64,000 nt of DNA from Paenibacillus albus (GTDB lineage: Bacteria; Bacillota; Bacilli; Paenibacillales; Paenibacillaceae), in contig NZ_CP034437.1 of the NCBI RefSeq assembly GCF_003952225.1, forward strand, positions 3,158,501 through 3,222,500, given 5' to 3'. The notes below the pieces were generated by a model. It was not told the DNA's origin. It was given only the letters and a program-made list of their open reading frames with translations, and did no database searches. The translations under genes were made by a program, and so were the position numbers. Positions 36,102-45,382 of this stretch are shown one piece after another (position 1 is the first letter of the stretch; each line of letters opens with the position of its first letter).

Positions 36102-36698
36102 ATGACGGATTCCCAGCTTATACGCGAAATCAAAGATGGAAACATACAGCTATATTCGGAATTGATGCGGCGCTACCAACGTAAAATCCTTGCCTTCATC
36201 TACCACATGTTAAAGAGTGCGAAGCTTGAATTGTTGGCAGAGGATCTATGCTCGGAGACGTTTTACAAGGCATATCGCAGCCTGCATTCATTCCGGGAAG
36301 TCGATGCTTCCTTCTCTACCTGGTTGTACACCATTGCACGAAATACAGTACTTAGCGAGCTGCGCAAGCAAAAAGCAAGCAGCGTGTCCTTCGATGAGGT
36401 CGGATTCATTCCGATCGCTCCGCCGGAAGCAGTGCCGGAACATCGGCTGCTGCAGAACGAGAGGATGTCGATGGTACGTGAAGCGATCAACAGCCTGCCG
36501 GAGAAACAGCGTTCCGCGCTTATTTTACGGGAGTATGACCAGCTGGATTATCAAGAGATTGCCAGCATTCTCGGTCAGACGGTTAGCTCCGTCAAGTCGC
36601 TTCTATTTCGAGCACGCAGCAGTGTTAAAGTTCAGCTTGAGCCGTATTTCGGGGAGTCGCCGATGCTGGAGGAATACGAGGGGATGAAAATGCGATGA
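36102..36698 (+). CDS. ECF-type RNA polymerase sigma factor
   Basis: The 198-residue protein has sigma region 2 (about 20-90, with DLCSETFYKAYRSLHSF and FSTWLYTIARNTVLSELRK) and region 4 (about 125-175, with LPEKQRSALILREYDQLDYQEIA, cited as LPEKQRS...YQEIA, and VSSVKSLLFRAR). The region between is short, as in ECF sigma factors. AAGGAGGGT precedes the ATG. The next gene overlaps it by four bases and encodes a zinc anti-sigma factor, so the pair forms a membrane stress-response switch. The target regulon cannot be read. Confidence 0.92.
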   Translation: MTDSQLIREIKDGNIQLYSELMRRYQRKILAFIYHMLKSAKLELLAEDLCSETFYKAYRSLHSFREVDASFSTWLYTIARNTVLSELRKQKASSVSFDEVGFIPIAPPEAVPEHRLLQNERMSMVREAINSLPEKQRSALILREYDQLDYQEIASILGQTVSSVKSLLFRARSSVKVQLEPYFGESPMLEEYEGMKMR

Positions 36699-37297
36699 AA
36701 TGCCTTGAAGCCGGGCAACTTTTTGGTGTCTACTGGGATTTGCCGGAGGACGACATCGAACGCAAGTCCGTCGATGAGCATCTCCTAACCTGTGCAGCAT
36801 GCAGGGAGGAATTTCAAATTTGGGAAGAGAGCGAGCAGCTTATTCGCGTCTTCTCGGAAGATTCAGATGAGATCGGTCCGATTGATCATGTAAACTTTGG
36901 CGTCATGGACCGTATATATAACGAACAATCCTGGTACATGCCAGTACCTAGCCGGAGTTATCAGTTCACGAAGTCATTCCGCAGGAACGTTTCTTTAATT
37001 ATCGCTTGCTTCATGGCTATGTTCGTCTGCGGCTTGTTTTACTTGCTGACGGGGACGAACGATGCTTCTTCTGCTCAAGTGGCCAAGCTGACGGGCCTGC
37101 TAGAAACCGCGAACGCGGCTACAGACAGTTCCGTTATCAGTGCCGACTTCTACGCGGACGTGCCGGTTGCGAGCATTAGCGATCCCATTGTACTGAATAT
37201 AGTACCAACAGTTCCGCAATACTATGTGGCGTTGTCGCTGCTCGGCATCATTATAACGCTGCTCATTCTGAACTGGTTCTCACGTACTCGTAATTAA
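36695..37297 (+). CDS. Membrane anti-sigma factor with zinc finger
   Basis: The 200-residue protein has the zinc anti-sigma signature H-x3-C-x2-C (H29, C33, C36 in HLLTCAAC). Two hydrophobic helices lie at about 95-117 and 174-193, with an extracytoplasmic stretch of about 55 residues between. It should hold the sigma factor at the membrane until a signal releases it, perhaps by proteolysis. ATGA overlap with the sigma gene implies coupled translation. Confidence 0.88.
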   Translation: MKCLEAGQLFGVYWDLPEDDIERKSVDEHLLTCAACREEFQIWEESEQLIRVFSEDSDEIGPIDHVNFGVMDRIYNEQSWYMPVPSRSYQFTKSFRRNVSLIIACFMAMFVCGLFYLLTGTNDASSAQVAKLTGLLETANAATDSSVISADFYADVPVASISDPIVLNIVPTVPQYYVALSLLGIIITLLILNWFSRTRN

Positions 37298-37352
37298 GCT
37301 GGATTTCCAACATACATATGTTCCAGACTGACATGAAAAGGGGAGCTTAAGC

Positions 37353-37940
37353 TTGAGAATCGGACTGATTCGGCACGGCAAGACAGATTGGAATGCGCTT
37401 GGCAGAATACAAGGCCAAACCGATATCCCGCTCAATAATGAAGGTATCCGTCAAGCTCACGCGCTTGCATATCGCCTTCAAGAAGAACCGATGAAATGGG
37501 ACGCTATCATTTCTAGTGACCTGTCCAGAGCTATCGACACAGCAGCCATTATTTCGAAGGCGCTCCAAATTCCTCTTCTACCGCCTGATTCAAGACTTCG
37601 TGAACGTTTCTATGGCGAGGTAGAAGGAACGACAGAAGCGGAGAGGCTGGCTCGCTGGGGGCCGGATTGGAAGAAATGCGACTGCGGTCAGGAAAACGAT
37701 GCTTCTGTGCGCGAGAGATCACTCGCTTTCGTCGAAGAGATGGCTGGGTCAGAACTGGCGCAGAACATTCTTGTCGTCACGCACGGCAGCTTGCTTGCCC
37801 AGCTGCTCAGAGCGATGTGCGCGGATCTTGCTGATAAGCCGATTCTTAATTTATCCTTCTCTATCATGGAACGCAGCGGTTCAAGCTGGAATCCGCTTCT
37901 CCATAATTGCACGCTTCATTTGGAACAATTGCAGAACTAG
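37353..37940 (+). CDS. Histidine phosphatase family protein
   Basis: The 195-residue protein has the phosphohistidine motif LIRHGKTDWN (histidine 8) and the other catalytic parts ERFYGEVEG and VVTHGSLLAQLL. This is the phosphoglycerate mutase-like superfamily; the substrate cannot be read, and acid phosphatase or CobC-like activities are possible. The TTG start follows AAAGGGGAG by nine bases. It is a single gene with its own terminator. Confidence 0.85.
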   Translation: MRIGLIRHGKTDWNALGRIQGQTDIPLNNEGIRQAHALAYRLQEEPMKWDAIISSDLSRAIDTAAIISKALQIPLLPPDSRLRERFYGEVEGTTEAERLARWGPDWKKCDCGQENDASVRERSLAFVEEMAGSELAQNILVVTHGSLLAQLLRAMCADLADKPILNLSFSIMERSGSSWNPLLHNCTLHLEQLQN

Positions 37941-37955
37941 CTCGTATAAACAACT

Positions 37956-37997
37956 GCCGTCAATCCTCGGAATCTAAGAGGGTGGACGGCTTTTTTT
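37956..37997 (+). terminator. Rho-independent terminator after the histidine phosphatase gene
   Basis: GCCGTC and GACGGC close a stem with an inner CCTC/GAGG pair, followed by seven T residues. Confidence 0.8.
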
Positions 37998-38077
37998 GTT
38001 GCTCTGGTTATATTTTTCGCCAATGTTCCAATAATGGTAGTAAACCTGCGAGAGGCACTTGGAACGGAGGGCTGTAT

Positions 38078-39316
38078 ATGAATTTAGCGGACATGCTTAG
38101 CTATGCGGATATTGGACAGCTAAGTCGGATTGCGACGACCTATCAATGTGAGTGCAACGGAAATTCGAAGAATGATCTCATCCAGTCGATACTGTCGACC
38201 GTGAATCGAAGAGATGTGTTTGAAGCACAGATTGGCGCGATGAAGCTTGAGGATCTGCGATTCATCAATTCGCTCCTGTTTGATGCCAGAGACGCATTCA
38301 GCTTGGAAGAGCTGATCGCGCGCGTGCAGCAGAGCCGCTTTGCAAGTACGGCAGAAGAAGCGAATCGAAGCGTTGATGGTGGAAGCGAGGAAGCGCCTGT
38401 CACCAAGAAAGCAGCAGCGGCAAAGACCAAAGCTGCTAAACTATCAAATAAAAGAGGAACATCCAAGGAGAAGCAGGTGCCGGAAGATGGTCCGCGCGAC
38501 ACCATTTCAAGGTTCAAGCAATATGGCTGGCTGTTCAATGGCTATGCCGGACCTAATCGTTATCTGTTCCAAGTGCCGGCAGATTTAAAGGAAAGATTCA
38601 AAGAAACGATGGAGCGCAGACTTGTCTCGCAAGTCGTATACACAGGCGATGAGCCTCATGCTTATCGTGATGAACAGATGCTGATGGGCGAAGACGTCGC
38701 ACAACTGCTCAACTACGTTCACCTTAATGAAATTCCGCTTACGAGCGAGGGCTTCATGTACAAGCGGAATGTCTTGCAGCTGCTCGAGCTGTTTGGGGTA
38801 AAGGAACAGCTGCCTGGCAAGGGAGAATGGCGCTTTGGTTATGGCAGAAGAATGAAGGAATATCCGAACCGGCTCTCTCTCATCTATGACTATTGCTTCT
38901 ATAAAGGATGGATTACGGAAACGAGCACTGGACTTGAGCTGACAGCTGCAGGTAAAGAAAGACAAGCGCTGCGCATTCCAGAGGCGACGGACAAGCTGTA
39001 TCAATTTTGGCTGCGGCTGTACAAAGGGCCGATTCCGAACATCAGAGCGATCGTCCACTGGATTGATAAGCTCGGCAGAAGCTGGGTCAGCGCAGATACG
39101 ATGCATAGTACATTGAAGCCTTACGTTAAACCGTTCTACTATGACCAGCCGGAAACGATTCTCGAGCAGCGACTGATTAGCATGTTGATGCATCTAGGTC
39201 TTCTGCGCATTGGCGATCACCATGAGCATGGACAAGTCATACGGATGACACCGCTTGGCCGAACGATTGTTGCGGGACTGAGCATCGATGATGAAGCGAT
39301 TATTTTGAACAGCTGA
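38078..39316 (+). CDS. Unrecognised 412-residue protein with SAP-like N-terminus
   Basis: The ATG lies behind ACGGAGGGC. The N-terminus (about 1-40, LSYADIGQLSRIATTY...NSKNDLIQSIL) resembles a SAP-type nucleic-acid-binding motif. A lysine- and alanine-rich linker (about 105-135) follows. The C-terminal two thirds is helical with winged-helix-like parts (LTSEGFMYKRNVLQLLELFG, IVHWIDKLGRSWVSADTM), recalling the helper domain at the start of XPB/Ssl2-like helicases. There is no ATPase motif. It is soluble. A role in DNA or RNA binding is a guess. It occupies the place of ypiA but is not a TPR protein. Confidence 0.7.
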   Translation: MNLADMLSYADIGQLSRIATTYQCECNGNSKNDLIQSILSTVNRRDVFEAQIGAMKLEDLRFINSLLFDARDAFSLEELIARVQQSRFASTAEEANRSVDGGSEEAPVTKKAAAAKTKAAKLSNKRGTSKEKQVPEDGPRDTISRFKQYGWLFNGYAGPNRYLFQVPADLKERFKETMERRLVSQVVYTGDEPHAYRDEQMLMGEDVAQLLNYVHLNEIPLTSEGFMYKRNVLQLLELFGVKEQLPGKGEWRFGYGRRMKEYPNRLSLIYDYCFYKGWITETSTGLELTAAGKERQALRIPEATDKLYQFWLRLYKGPIPNIRAIVHWIDKLGRSWVSADTMHSTLKPYVKPFYYDQPETILEQRLISMLMHLGLLRIGDHHEHGQVIRMTPLGRTIVAGLSIDDEAIILNS

Positions 39317-39575
39317 TGGGATGAGCAGATTGGTCAAACCTAGGCAACAGCACATTCGTGCTCGTAGAAGGGCCATCGTCCTTGCAGGCGTTGGCAAGAT
39401 GAATATGATAATGTAGAGCCGGTTCGTAGTAGTAAAGGGTAACAGTCAGATGGTACCCACCTATACGCTTTCACTTATTCGCCTGCGGGAGTCGTCACAG
39501 ATCGGATGGAAAGCTATTGGCGCTTAATGAAGGATTATAGGATCTCTTAAACGAAGGCAGTTGGAGGTGTATCCT

Positions 39576-39758
39576 ATGGACAAAATGAAAGTATCGTACG
39601 AAGTGATGCTGGGGCTCGCTGCAGAAATGTTACTGGATGAAGCTGTACTCAAATTCCGTAGGGATAAGCTTTATCAAGCCATTGACGAAGCGCTTGCTTC
39701 AGGCGATCGGGATACGTTCCGTCGTTTGACTGATGAGCTGAAATCACTATACGTATAA
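39576..39758 (+). CDS. IDEAL-domain protein
   Basis: The 60-residue protein starts at the ATG behind GGAGGTG. Its C-terminal half, YQAIDEALASGDRDTFRRLTDELKS, contains the IDEAL motif (IDEAL read here as IDEALASGD). The domain is found in small Bacillus proteins and at the end of YpiB; partners are known only for a few members. The place before ypiF fits a reduced form of ypiB. Confidence 0.82.
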   Translation: MDKMKVSYEVMLGLAAEMLLDEAVLKFRRDKLYQAIDEALASGDRDTFRRLTDELKSLYV

Positions 39759-39793
39759 TGGATGCGGATGTGTTCATCCGCTCTTCTTGCTAA

Positions 39794-39864
39794 AGCCTGC
39801 ACGAAACATCCCTTGCGCGAAATGATGAATTTCGCTAAGGGAGTGAGCTGCAGGCTGTTTTTTG
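39794..39864 (+). terminator. Long terminator hairpin after the IDEAL gene
   Basis: AGCCTGC pairs with GCAGGCT; inside, CCCTT pairs with AAGGG and GCGAAAT with ATTTCGC. A run of T residues follows. Confidence 0.85.
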
Positions 39865-39944
39865 TGTTCCGAAAATGTGGTAGGATGGTAGAGAAGTGTT
39901 GCAATTTGGCATGGCTTACATAACGAATGACTGGAGAATGCACA

Positions 39945-40370
39945 ATGAAGTTTAGTGACTTAAGCGCAGACGGCTGGGCGGAGCTTGCCCCCTATCTGGA
40001 CACGGCGGTTCTGCCTGTAACCGGTCTGCAAGGAACAGAAATGCCGCATGAAGCTACAGAGGCTCTCGAACGGCTGCGGGATGTACTCGATTTGATCGAG
40101 ATTCCGTTCAAAGGAAGAATCGTTACCTACCCTGCCTGCCAATATGGCGCATGGTCGCCGGAGCTTATGAAGCAATTGCAATTATTGACCGGTAATCTGC
40201 GTCAAGTCGGGTTTAAATACGTAATCATTGTAATGGCGACTCCAGCACCTGATGAATCACAGACAGAGACAGGTGCAGACCTTGTAATCAGCCTTGATGA
40301 ACAAGCTGAATTGCCTACAGCTGAGAGCGTGAGCGACTCCGTTCGACAGCTTTGGCTGGGACGAGCTTAA
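39945..40370 (+). CDS. ypiF: YpiF-like protein (DUF2487)
   Basis: The 141-residue soluble protein matches the DUF2487 family in length and position directly upstream of qcrA. It reads MKFSDLSADGWAELAPYLDT at the start and contains RIVTYPACQYG. The ATG at 39945 follows CTGGAG; an in-frame ATG at 39927 has no binding site. Function is unknown. Confidence 0.82.
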   Translation: MKFSDLSADGWAELAPYLDTAVLPVTGLQGTEMPHEATEALERLRDVLDLIEIPFKGRIVTYPACQYGAWSPELMKQLQLLTGNLRQVGFKYVIIVMATPAPDESQTETGADLVISLDEQAELPTAESVSDSVRQLWLGRA

Positions 40371-40515
40371 AGTCAATAAGATGTGCGTGGCAGAATACGC
40401 ATAAGGTGACAGCGGTTGGGGAAAAACATAGCCAGTGACAAGGTTAAATGTGACAAAATGACAACAAAATGAAGACGGCTTCTTGAACAGATGAGCAAAA
40501 ACGCCTGCCATATTC

Positions 40516-40544
40516 TTGACGCTCTATATGACCTAGGCTATTAT
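40516..40544 (+). promoter_or_regulatory. Sigma-A promoter of qcrABC
   Basis: TTGACG at 40516-40521 and TATTAT at 40539-40544 are 17 bases apart. Transcription would start near 40551, leaving a leader of about 75 bases. Confidence 0.8.
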
Positions 40545-40626
40545 AGGTAATGTCCAAGTTCAACGTATGTTTTGCCTACTCCGGCAGAACACAAGATATG
40601 GCTCAGCAAAGGGGGTAGAACAGAAG

Positions 40627-41157
40627 ATGAGTAACCATGGAAAACATGATAAAGCGAATAGCACGGCTAAACGCGGCATATCACGACGTCAGTTTTTGTC
40701 GTATACGCTCGGCGGCGCAGGCGCATTCATGGCTGCAGGCATGTCACTACCGATGATCCGTTTCGCGGTTGATCCGATTCTGCAAAAGAAAGCAGCCGGA
40801 ACATGGATTAAAGTAGTTGAAGCAAACAAACTTACGAATGAACCTCAAGAATTCAAGTTCAAAATTCATCAAGTGGACGGCTGGTATGTCAGCGATCCTG
40901 AATTGACAGCTTGGATTTCCAAGGATGACAGCGGTAAAGCATTCGCATTGTCCCCGGTATGTAAGCACTTGGGTTGTACAATTGGCTGGAACACGGAGAA
41001 GAACAACGAGTACGTTTGTCCGTGCCATGGAGCACACTATACCAAGGATGGCAAAAACTTGGTCGTAGCTCCGAAGCCTCTCGACGAATACGATTTGAAG
41101 ATTGAAAATGATTGGGTTTATCTAGGCCCAGTTAAAGCAAACACACGGGTGAAATAA
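40627..41157 (+). CDS. qcrA: Menaquinol-cytochrome c reductase Rieske iron-sulfur subunit
   Basis: The 176-residue protein begins with a Tat-like signal anchor (SRRQFL followed by a hydrophobic helix, about residues 19-45). The Rieske [2Fe-2S] ligands are in CKHLGCT (about residue 117) and CPCHGAHY (about residue 136). It passes electrons from menaquinol to cytochrome c1-type heme in the b6c complex. The ATG follows AAAGGGGG. The menaquinone genes are in the same window. Confidence 0.95.
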   Translation: MSNHGKHDKANSTAKRGISRRQFLSYTLGGAGAFMAAGMSLPMIRFAVDPILQKKAAGTWIKVVEANKLTNEPQEFKFKIHQVDGWYVSDPELTAWISKDDSGKAFALSPVCKHLGCTIGWNTEKNNEYVCPCHGAHYTKDGKNLVVAPKPLDEYDLKIENDWVYLGPVKANTRVK

Positions 41158-41173
41158 GGAGGCGTAAGCTCAG

Positions 41174-41845
41174 ATGATGAAAGGTGTATACAACTGGATT
41201 GATGAACGTCTTGATATTACGCCGATGTGGAGGGACGTTGCGGACCACGAAGTTCCGGAGCACGTTAACCCTGCGCATCATTTCTCTGCATTCGTGTATT
41301 GCTTTGGCGGATTGACGTTCTTCATCACTGTAATTCAGATTTTGTCGGGTATGTTCCTGACGATGTACTTCGTACCGGATATCATTAACGCATACAAGTC
41401 GGTCGATTACCTCCAGCATAAGGTTGCATTCGGCGGTATCGTTCGCGGCATGCATCACTGGGGCGCGAGTCTTGTAATCGTAATGATGTTCCTTCATACG
41501 CTTCGCGTATTCTTTACGGGTTCCTATAAGGCGCCTCGCGAGATGAACTGGGTTGTCGGTATGTTGATTTTCTTCATCATGCTCGGACTTGGCTTCACAG
41601 GCTACCTGCTTCCTTGGGATAACAAAGCTTACTTCGCGACGAAGGTCGGTATTCAAATTGCTGAATCCGTACCGTATATCGGTACATATATCAAAGAATT
41701 GATGCAAGGCGGAGAGATCGTAGGCGCTGAAACGTTAACTCGCTTCTTCGCAATTCACGTTTTCTTCCTGCCAGGCGCGCTTCTTGCGCTTCTTGCGGCA
41801 CACTTCTTTATGATCCGGAAGCAAGGTATTTCGGGACCACTATAA
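41174..41845 (+). CDS. qcrB: Menaquinol-cytochrome c reductase cytochrome b subunit
   Basis: The 223-residue protein corresponds to cytochrome b6: four hydrophobic helices and the heme histidine pairs in HHWGASLVIVMMFLHTLRVF (cited as HHWGAS...HTLRV) and in FFAIHVFFLPGALL. It holds the two b hemes and the quinone sites together with subunit IV in QcrC. AAGGAGG lies just upstream. Confidence 0.95.
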   Translation: MMKGVYNWIDERLDITPMWRDVADHEVPEHVNPAHHFSAFVYCFGGLTFFITVIQILSGMFLTMYFVPDIINAYKSVDYLQHKVAFGGIVRGMHHWGASLVIVMMFLHTLRVFFTGSYKAPREMNWVVGMLIFFIMLGLGFTGYLLPWDNKAYFATKVGIQIAESVPYIGTYIKELMQGGEIVGAETLTRFFAIHVFFLPGALLALLAAHFFMIRKQGISGPL

Positions 41846-41867
41846 GCCGAAGGGAGGCATATTGCGA

Positions 41868-42746
41868 ATGGCACACGGTCACAAATCGAACGAAAAAGTC
41901 GTATTCGTCGGTGATTCGCGGGTTCGTAAAAAAGCGAAGACAGGTCCGTCTATCCCTCCTGACTATTCTTCCTACCCAGGTAAGTCGGAAGCATTCATTC
42001 CGAACTTCCTGCTGAAAGAATGGATGGTAGGTGTTGTTGTACTCGTCGGTTTCCTAGTTCTGACGATTGCAGAACCGGCTCCGCTTGGTTACCCTGCAGA
42101 TCCTACGAATGCTGCGTTTATTCCGATGCCGGACTGGTACTTCCTGTTCCTGTATCAATTTTTGAAATTGCAATACGTATCCAAGGACTACGTTGTTCTC
42201 GGTACGGTCGGTATTCCAGGCGTTGCTTTCGGCGCGCTTCTATTGGCTCCATTCCTGGATACAGGCAAAGAACGTCGTTTCTACAGACGTCCAATTACAG
42301 CGATTCTGATGTTCATGTCGCTTATCTCTGTCTTCTATCTGACGAAGCAATCGTGGGATCACTACCAGCACGAGCTGAAACTGACGAACACGATTCCTGA
42401 GCATATCCTTCGTGAAGAGAAAGCAGAGGAAGCTGCGAAGAAAGCGGCTGCATCCGGCGGCAGCGCCGAAGCAGCACCGGTTGATATTCCGCTCGTGGGT
42501 AAAGACGATCCTGCTGTTCAAATTACTCAGAAAGCACAGTGCGTAGCATGTCACGGTGCGGATCTTAAAGGTAATGAAAGTGCAGGCATTCCATCTTTCC
42601 ACGGCATCGGCGACGAATTCTCGAAAGAAGAGCTTGTTGATATCGTAACTAACGGTAAAAACAACATGCCTTCGTTCAAGGACAAGCTGACTCCAGAGGA
42701 AATCGATCAGCTGACAACTTGGCTGTCTAAGCAGAAAAAAGCATAG
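41868..42746 (+). CDS. qcrC: Menaquinol-cytochrome c reductase subunit IV-cytochrome c fusion
   Basis: The 292-residue protein has a subunit IV part (about 45-165, three helices, with the PDWYFLFLYQFLK quinone-site motif) fused to a C-terminal cytochrome c domain with the heme site CVACH (about residue 225) and a distal methionine in NMPSF. This fusion is known from Bacillus. An alanine-rich linker (about 185-200) joins them. The ATG at 41868 is ten bases behind AGGGAGG. Confidence 0.95.
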   Translation: MAHGHKSNEKVVFVGDSRVRKKAKTGPSIPPDYSSYPGKSEAFIPNFLLKEWMVGVVVLVGFLVLTIAEPAPLGYPADPTNAAFIPMPDWYFLFLYQFLKLQYVSKDYVVLGTVGIPGVAFGALLLAPFLDTGKERRFYRRPITAILMFMSLISVFYLTKQSWDHYQHELKLTNTIPEHILREEKAEEAAKKAAASGGSAEAAPVDIPLVGKDDPAVQITQKAQCVACHGADLKGNESAGIPSFHGIGDEFSKEELVDIVTNGKNNMPSFKDKLTPEEIDQLTTWLSKQKKA

Positions 42747-42760
42747 CTTATAGCATAACT

Positions 42761-42794
42761 AAAACCTGATCGTTCTAAGCGATCAGGTTTTTTT
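42761..42794 (+). terminator. Rho-independent terminator after qcrC
   Basis: AAAACCTGATCG pairs with CGATCAGGTTTT, followed by further T residues. Confidence 0.93.
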
Positions 42795-42820
42795 CAAATT
42801 GTTTAAGGAGTTGTTAGGGC

Positions 42821-43456
42821 GTGAATGCTGCAAGTGTATTGGTAAGCCGGGAGCTGCTCACGAGCCGGCTCATGCTTTGGATGCTGTTCTGGATTAACGC
42901 GGCAGGTACGATATACGGATACATATGGTACGGCCAGCAAATTGAATATACGCTTCAAAACCAGTCGTTGTGGCAAGTTATTTTCGTGCCGGACAGTCCG
43001 ACAGCAAGCCTGTTCTTCACCTTCTCGCTGCTGTTTTTGCTTTACCCTCGGCTATCGAAGCCAAGCCCGATCTATATCGGTGCCCGCACCATTATTGAAG
43101 CGTTGGGCGTCGTAACTTCAATTAAATACGGATTCTGGGCAGTCACAATGATCTTGGCAGGCAGCGCGCAAGGTGATCACCTGCAATGGCAGCATTATAT
43201 GCTTATGGTCTCGCATCTTGGTATGGCAATTGAAGCGCTGCTGTTCATCCGTTTCTTCGTGTTTGGCCGCTTTGCTGCATTTCTGGCACTTGTGTGGCTG
43301 CTGCTCAATGATACGATTGATTACACCTACTACGTATTTCCGTGGCTTCCCGATGAGCTGGAGAACAATATAGGAGCGATTCAATCGTTTACGATGGGTC
43401 TTTCTGTTATTAGCCTGCTGCTCACGTGGCTGTTTATATCGTTTAGGAAGGTCTAA
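42821..43456 (+). CDS. ypjA: YpjA-like membrane protein (DUF1405)
   Basis: The 211-residue protein has six or seven hydrophobic helices and the conserved motifs FVPDSPTASLFF (about residue 57) and IKYGFWAV (about residue 100) of the DUF1405 family. It lies between qcrC and ypjB as in B. subtilis. The GTG start follows AAGGAG by ten bases. Function is unknown; association with respiration is only suggested by position. Confidence 0.88.
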   Translation: MNAASVLVSRELLTSRLMLWMLFWINAAGTIYGYIWYGQQIEYTLQNQSLWQVIFVPDSPTASLFFTFSLLFLLYPRLSKPSPIYIGARTIIEALGVVTSIKYGFWAVTMILAGSAQGDHLQWQHYMLMVSHLGMAIEALLFIRFFVFGRFAAFLALVWLLLNDTIDYTYYVFPWLPDELENNIGAIQSFTMGLSVISLLLTWLFISFRKV

Positions 43457-43498
43457 GATTGGACATCCCCCCATAAATTGTTTAGGGGAGGGATGAGC

Positions 43499-44419
43499 AT
43501 GAGACCATCATCGTTGTTCGCACTGCTCTGCAGTGCAGTGATTATTGGAGTATTGGCGATGGGCAGCTTTGCTTCGCTGGCTGCAGCTGCGGCACCGACT
43601 CCCGCTGCCTTGAATACGGCGCCGGACAAGCTGGGCAGCAGCCCTTTATCGAAGCTAAGTCAGTTGACGGATCAGCTCTATACGGCGGCAAACGATGCTA
43701 ACCGTCAAGTCGTTTACACTTTGTTGCAGCGGATCGAAGGGTTGAGCGCATACGATGCTATCCGCAGTCATGGTACGGAAGCGGGCTGGGCTGCATTCGA
43801 TCAGACCGTGAAGCAGATGAAGCAGGAGGTCTCCGAGAAAGGGACGAGCCAGCACTGGTACCTGGAGGCAGCGAAGCTCAAGCTCGCGAGCGATGCGCTC
43901 TATCGTCCGACAGTACCGCTTTGGTTGCAATATGAAGGTGTGCTGAAGGATGACGAGAATCGCATTAAAGTAGCATGGCAATCTCAGATTGAAGGTCACA
44001 ATGCAGCAGCAAGAGTGAACCTGGATATCTATCGCGATCATATGGATCGTTTCGAAATAGCAGCGCTTATGCAGCGGGATGAGACTCAGATCAAAGGGCT
44101 GAAGGATCAAATTACGTATACAGAGCGGATCTTGGCAGCGGTAGATGGGGGAACGGTGAAGCCTCAAGAGGTGCTGTATGCACTGGATGGGCTTGACGCA
44201 GCGTCAAGCCGGCTGTTCCGTCTCTCGGATGGGCAGCCAGCTTTAGCCGAAGCGATACCGCCTGGAACGACAATCGGTGAATATCGCAGAGGAAGCGGTC
44301 AAATCGTAGAGATGTTCATTGCTGCTTTTGTAATGGCGGTGCTTGGGTTTGCGGGCTGGCGCAAGTACAGCCAATACCGTGATGTTGGTGAACCGGTGTC
44401 ACGCAATAAGTTCAAATGA
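43499..44419 (+). CDS. ypjB: Sporulation protein YpjB
   Basis: The 306-residue protein has a signal peptide (about 1-30, ending ASLAAAAAP), an extracytoplasmic helical domain, and a C-terminal membrane segment (about 269-288). This is the layout of YpjB, a mother-cell sporulation protein in B. subtilis. The ATG at 43499 is seven bases behind AGGGGAGGG. It converges on the YitT gene with only 17 bases between. Confidence 0.85.
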   Translation: MRPSSLFALLCSAVIIGVLAMGSFASLAAAAAPTPAALNTAPDKLGSSPLSKLSQLTDQLYTAANDANRQVVYTLLQRIEGLSAYDAIRSHGTEAGWAAFDQTVKQMKQEVSEKGTSQHWYLEAAKLKLASDALYRPTVPLWLQYEGVLKDDENRIKVAWQSQIEGHNAAARVNLDIYRDHMDRFEIAALMQRDETQIKGLKDQITYTERILAAVDGGTVKPQEVLYALDGLDAASSRLFRLSDGQPALAEAIPPGTTIGEYRRGSGQIVEMFIAAFVMAVLGFAGWRKYSQYRDVGEPVSRNKFK

Positions 44420-44436
44420 GCGGAGAATGAGCCTAG

Positions 44437-45303
44437 CTATTCTTCCTTAAAGCCTTCGCCGAGCACCTCGTGCACGTCGGTAATAATGATAAAAGCAAGC
44501 GGGTCGATACTGCGAATAATCGTTTTGAGCTGCCGGATTTCATGGCGGGCAACGACGCAGTATACGACCTCTTTATTTTTTCCGGAATATGCGCCTCTAG
44601 CTGGATAGAGTGTCACGCCGCGGTCCATCGTTTGGTTAATAAGCTTGCCCATCTCATCGCCGTGATCTGTCACCACTGAGAAGGCTTTCGCTGCGTATGC
44701 ACCTTCTTGAATGAAGTCTATCAGCTTGGACGCTATAAAGACGGCAACGAGCGTGTACAATACTTTCTCCTTCGGGATATACAGCAGGGAGAGTCCGATG
44801 ACGACGATGTCGGATGCAAGGATGAATTGACCCATGCTCCAGCCTTTCAGCTTAGCGGCAATGCGGGCGATAATATCAACTCCGCCAGTCGTTCCGCCAT
44901 ATCGAAAGACGATACCAAGTCCACTGCCGAGCGTCACTCCGGCATATAGTACAGCAAGTATGTAATCGTTAGAGGTGCGGAACGGCTCAATCCAGCCTGC
45001 GGAGATGAGTTTCTCCATTAAAGCAAGGAATACGGAGAGTGATACGGAGCCGAATATCGTATAACCAGTATGTGATCGTCCGAGCACCTTCCAGCCAAGA
45101 AAGTACAGCGGAATATTAAGCACGAGTGTGGTGATAGATAACGGCCAGCCGAGCGCGTAGTTCAGCAGAATCCCGACCCCTGTTACGCCGCCTTCCATGA
45201 GTTGATTCGGAATAACGAAGTACTGCAAGCCAAACGCATAGATGGCTGTTCCCAGCATGACCAGCGGAAGCGTGCGCAGGAGCTGAGAGAGATTGGTTTT
45301 CAT
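44437..45303 (-). CDS. ypjC: YitT-family membrane protein (YpjC)
   Basis: The 288-residue protein has five or six N-terminal helices and a C-terminal soluble DUF2179 domain (about 205-285) with YCVVARHEIRQLKTII. YitT proteins are membrane proteins of unknown transport role. An AAAGGAG lies upstream of the start on this strand. It is the only gene on the - strand, as an inverted ypjC would be, and has its own promoter at 45354-45382. Confidence 0.87.
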   Translation of the reverse strand: MKTNLSQLLRTLPLVMLGTAIYAFGLQYFVIPNQLMEGGVTGVGILLNYALGWPLSITTLVLNIPLYFLGWKVLGRSHTGYTIFGSVSLSVFLALMEKLISAGWIEPFRTSNDYILAVLYAGVTLGSGLGIVFRYGGTTGGVDIIARIAAKLKGWSMGQFILASDIVVIGLSLLYIPKEKVLYTLVAVFIASKLIDFIQEGAYAAKAFSVVTDHGDEMGKLINQTMDRGVTLYPARGAYSGKNKEVVYCVVARHEIRQLKTIIRSIDPLAFIIITDVHEVLGEGFKEE

Positions 45304-45353
45304 CTGAGATGACTACTCCTTTCAAATGGTCGCAAAATAATAAAGGCTATAAC

Positions 45354-45382
45354 ATAGTATGTCTCTTTGCAGGGATTGTCAA
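45354..45382 (-). promoter_or_regulatory. Sigma-A promoter of the YitT gene
   Basis: On the - strand, TTGACA (complement of 45377-45382) and TACTAT (complement of 45354-45359) are 17 bases apart. Transcription would start near 45347. Confidence 0.75.

Noticed and set aside
39317-39575. A hidden gene between the 412-residue protein and the IDEAL gene
   Set aside because: No frame with a ribosome binding site and coding-like composition was found; the stretch holds nothing that I can support.
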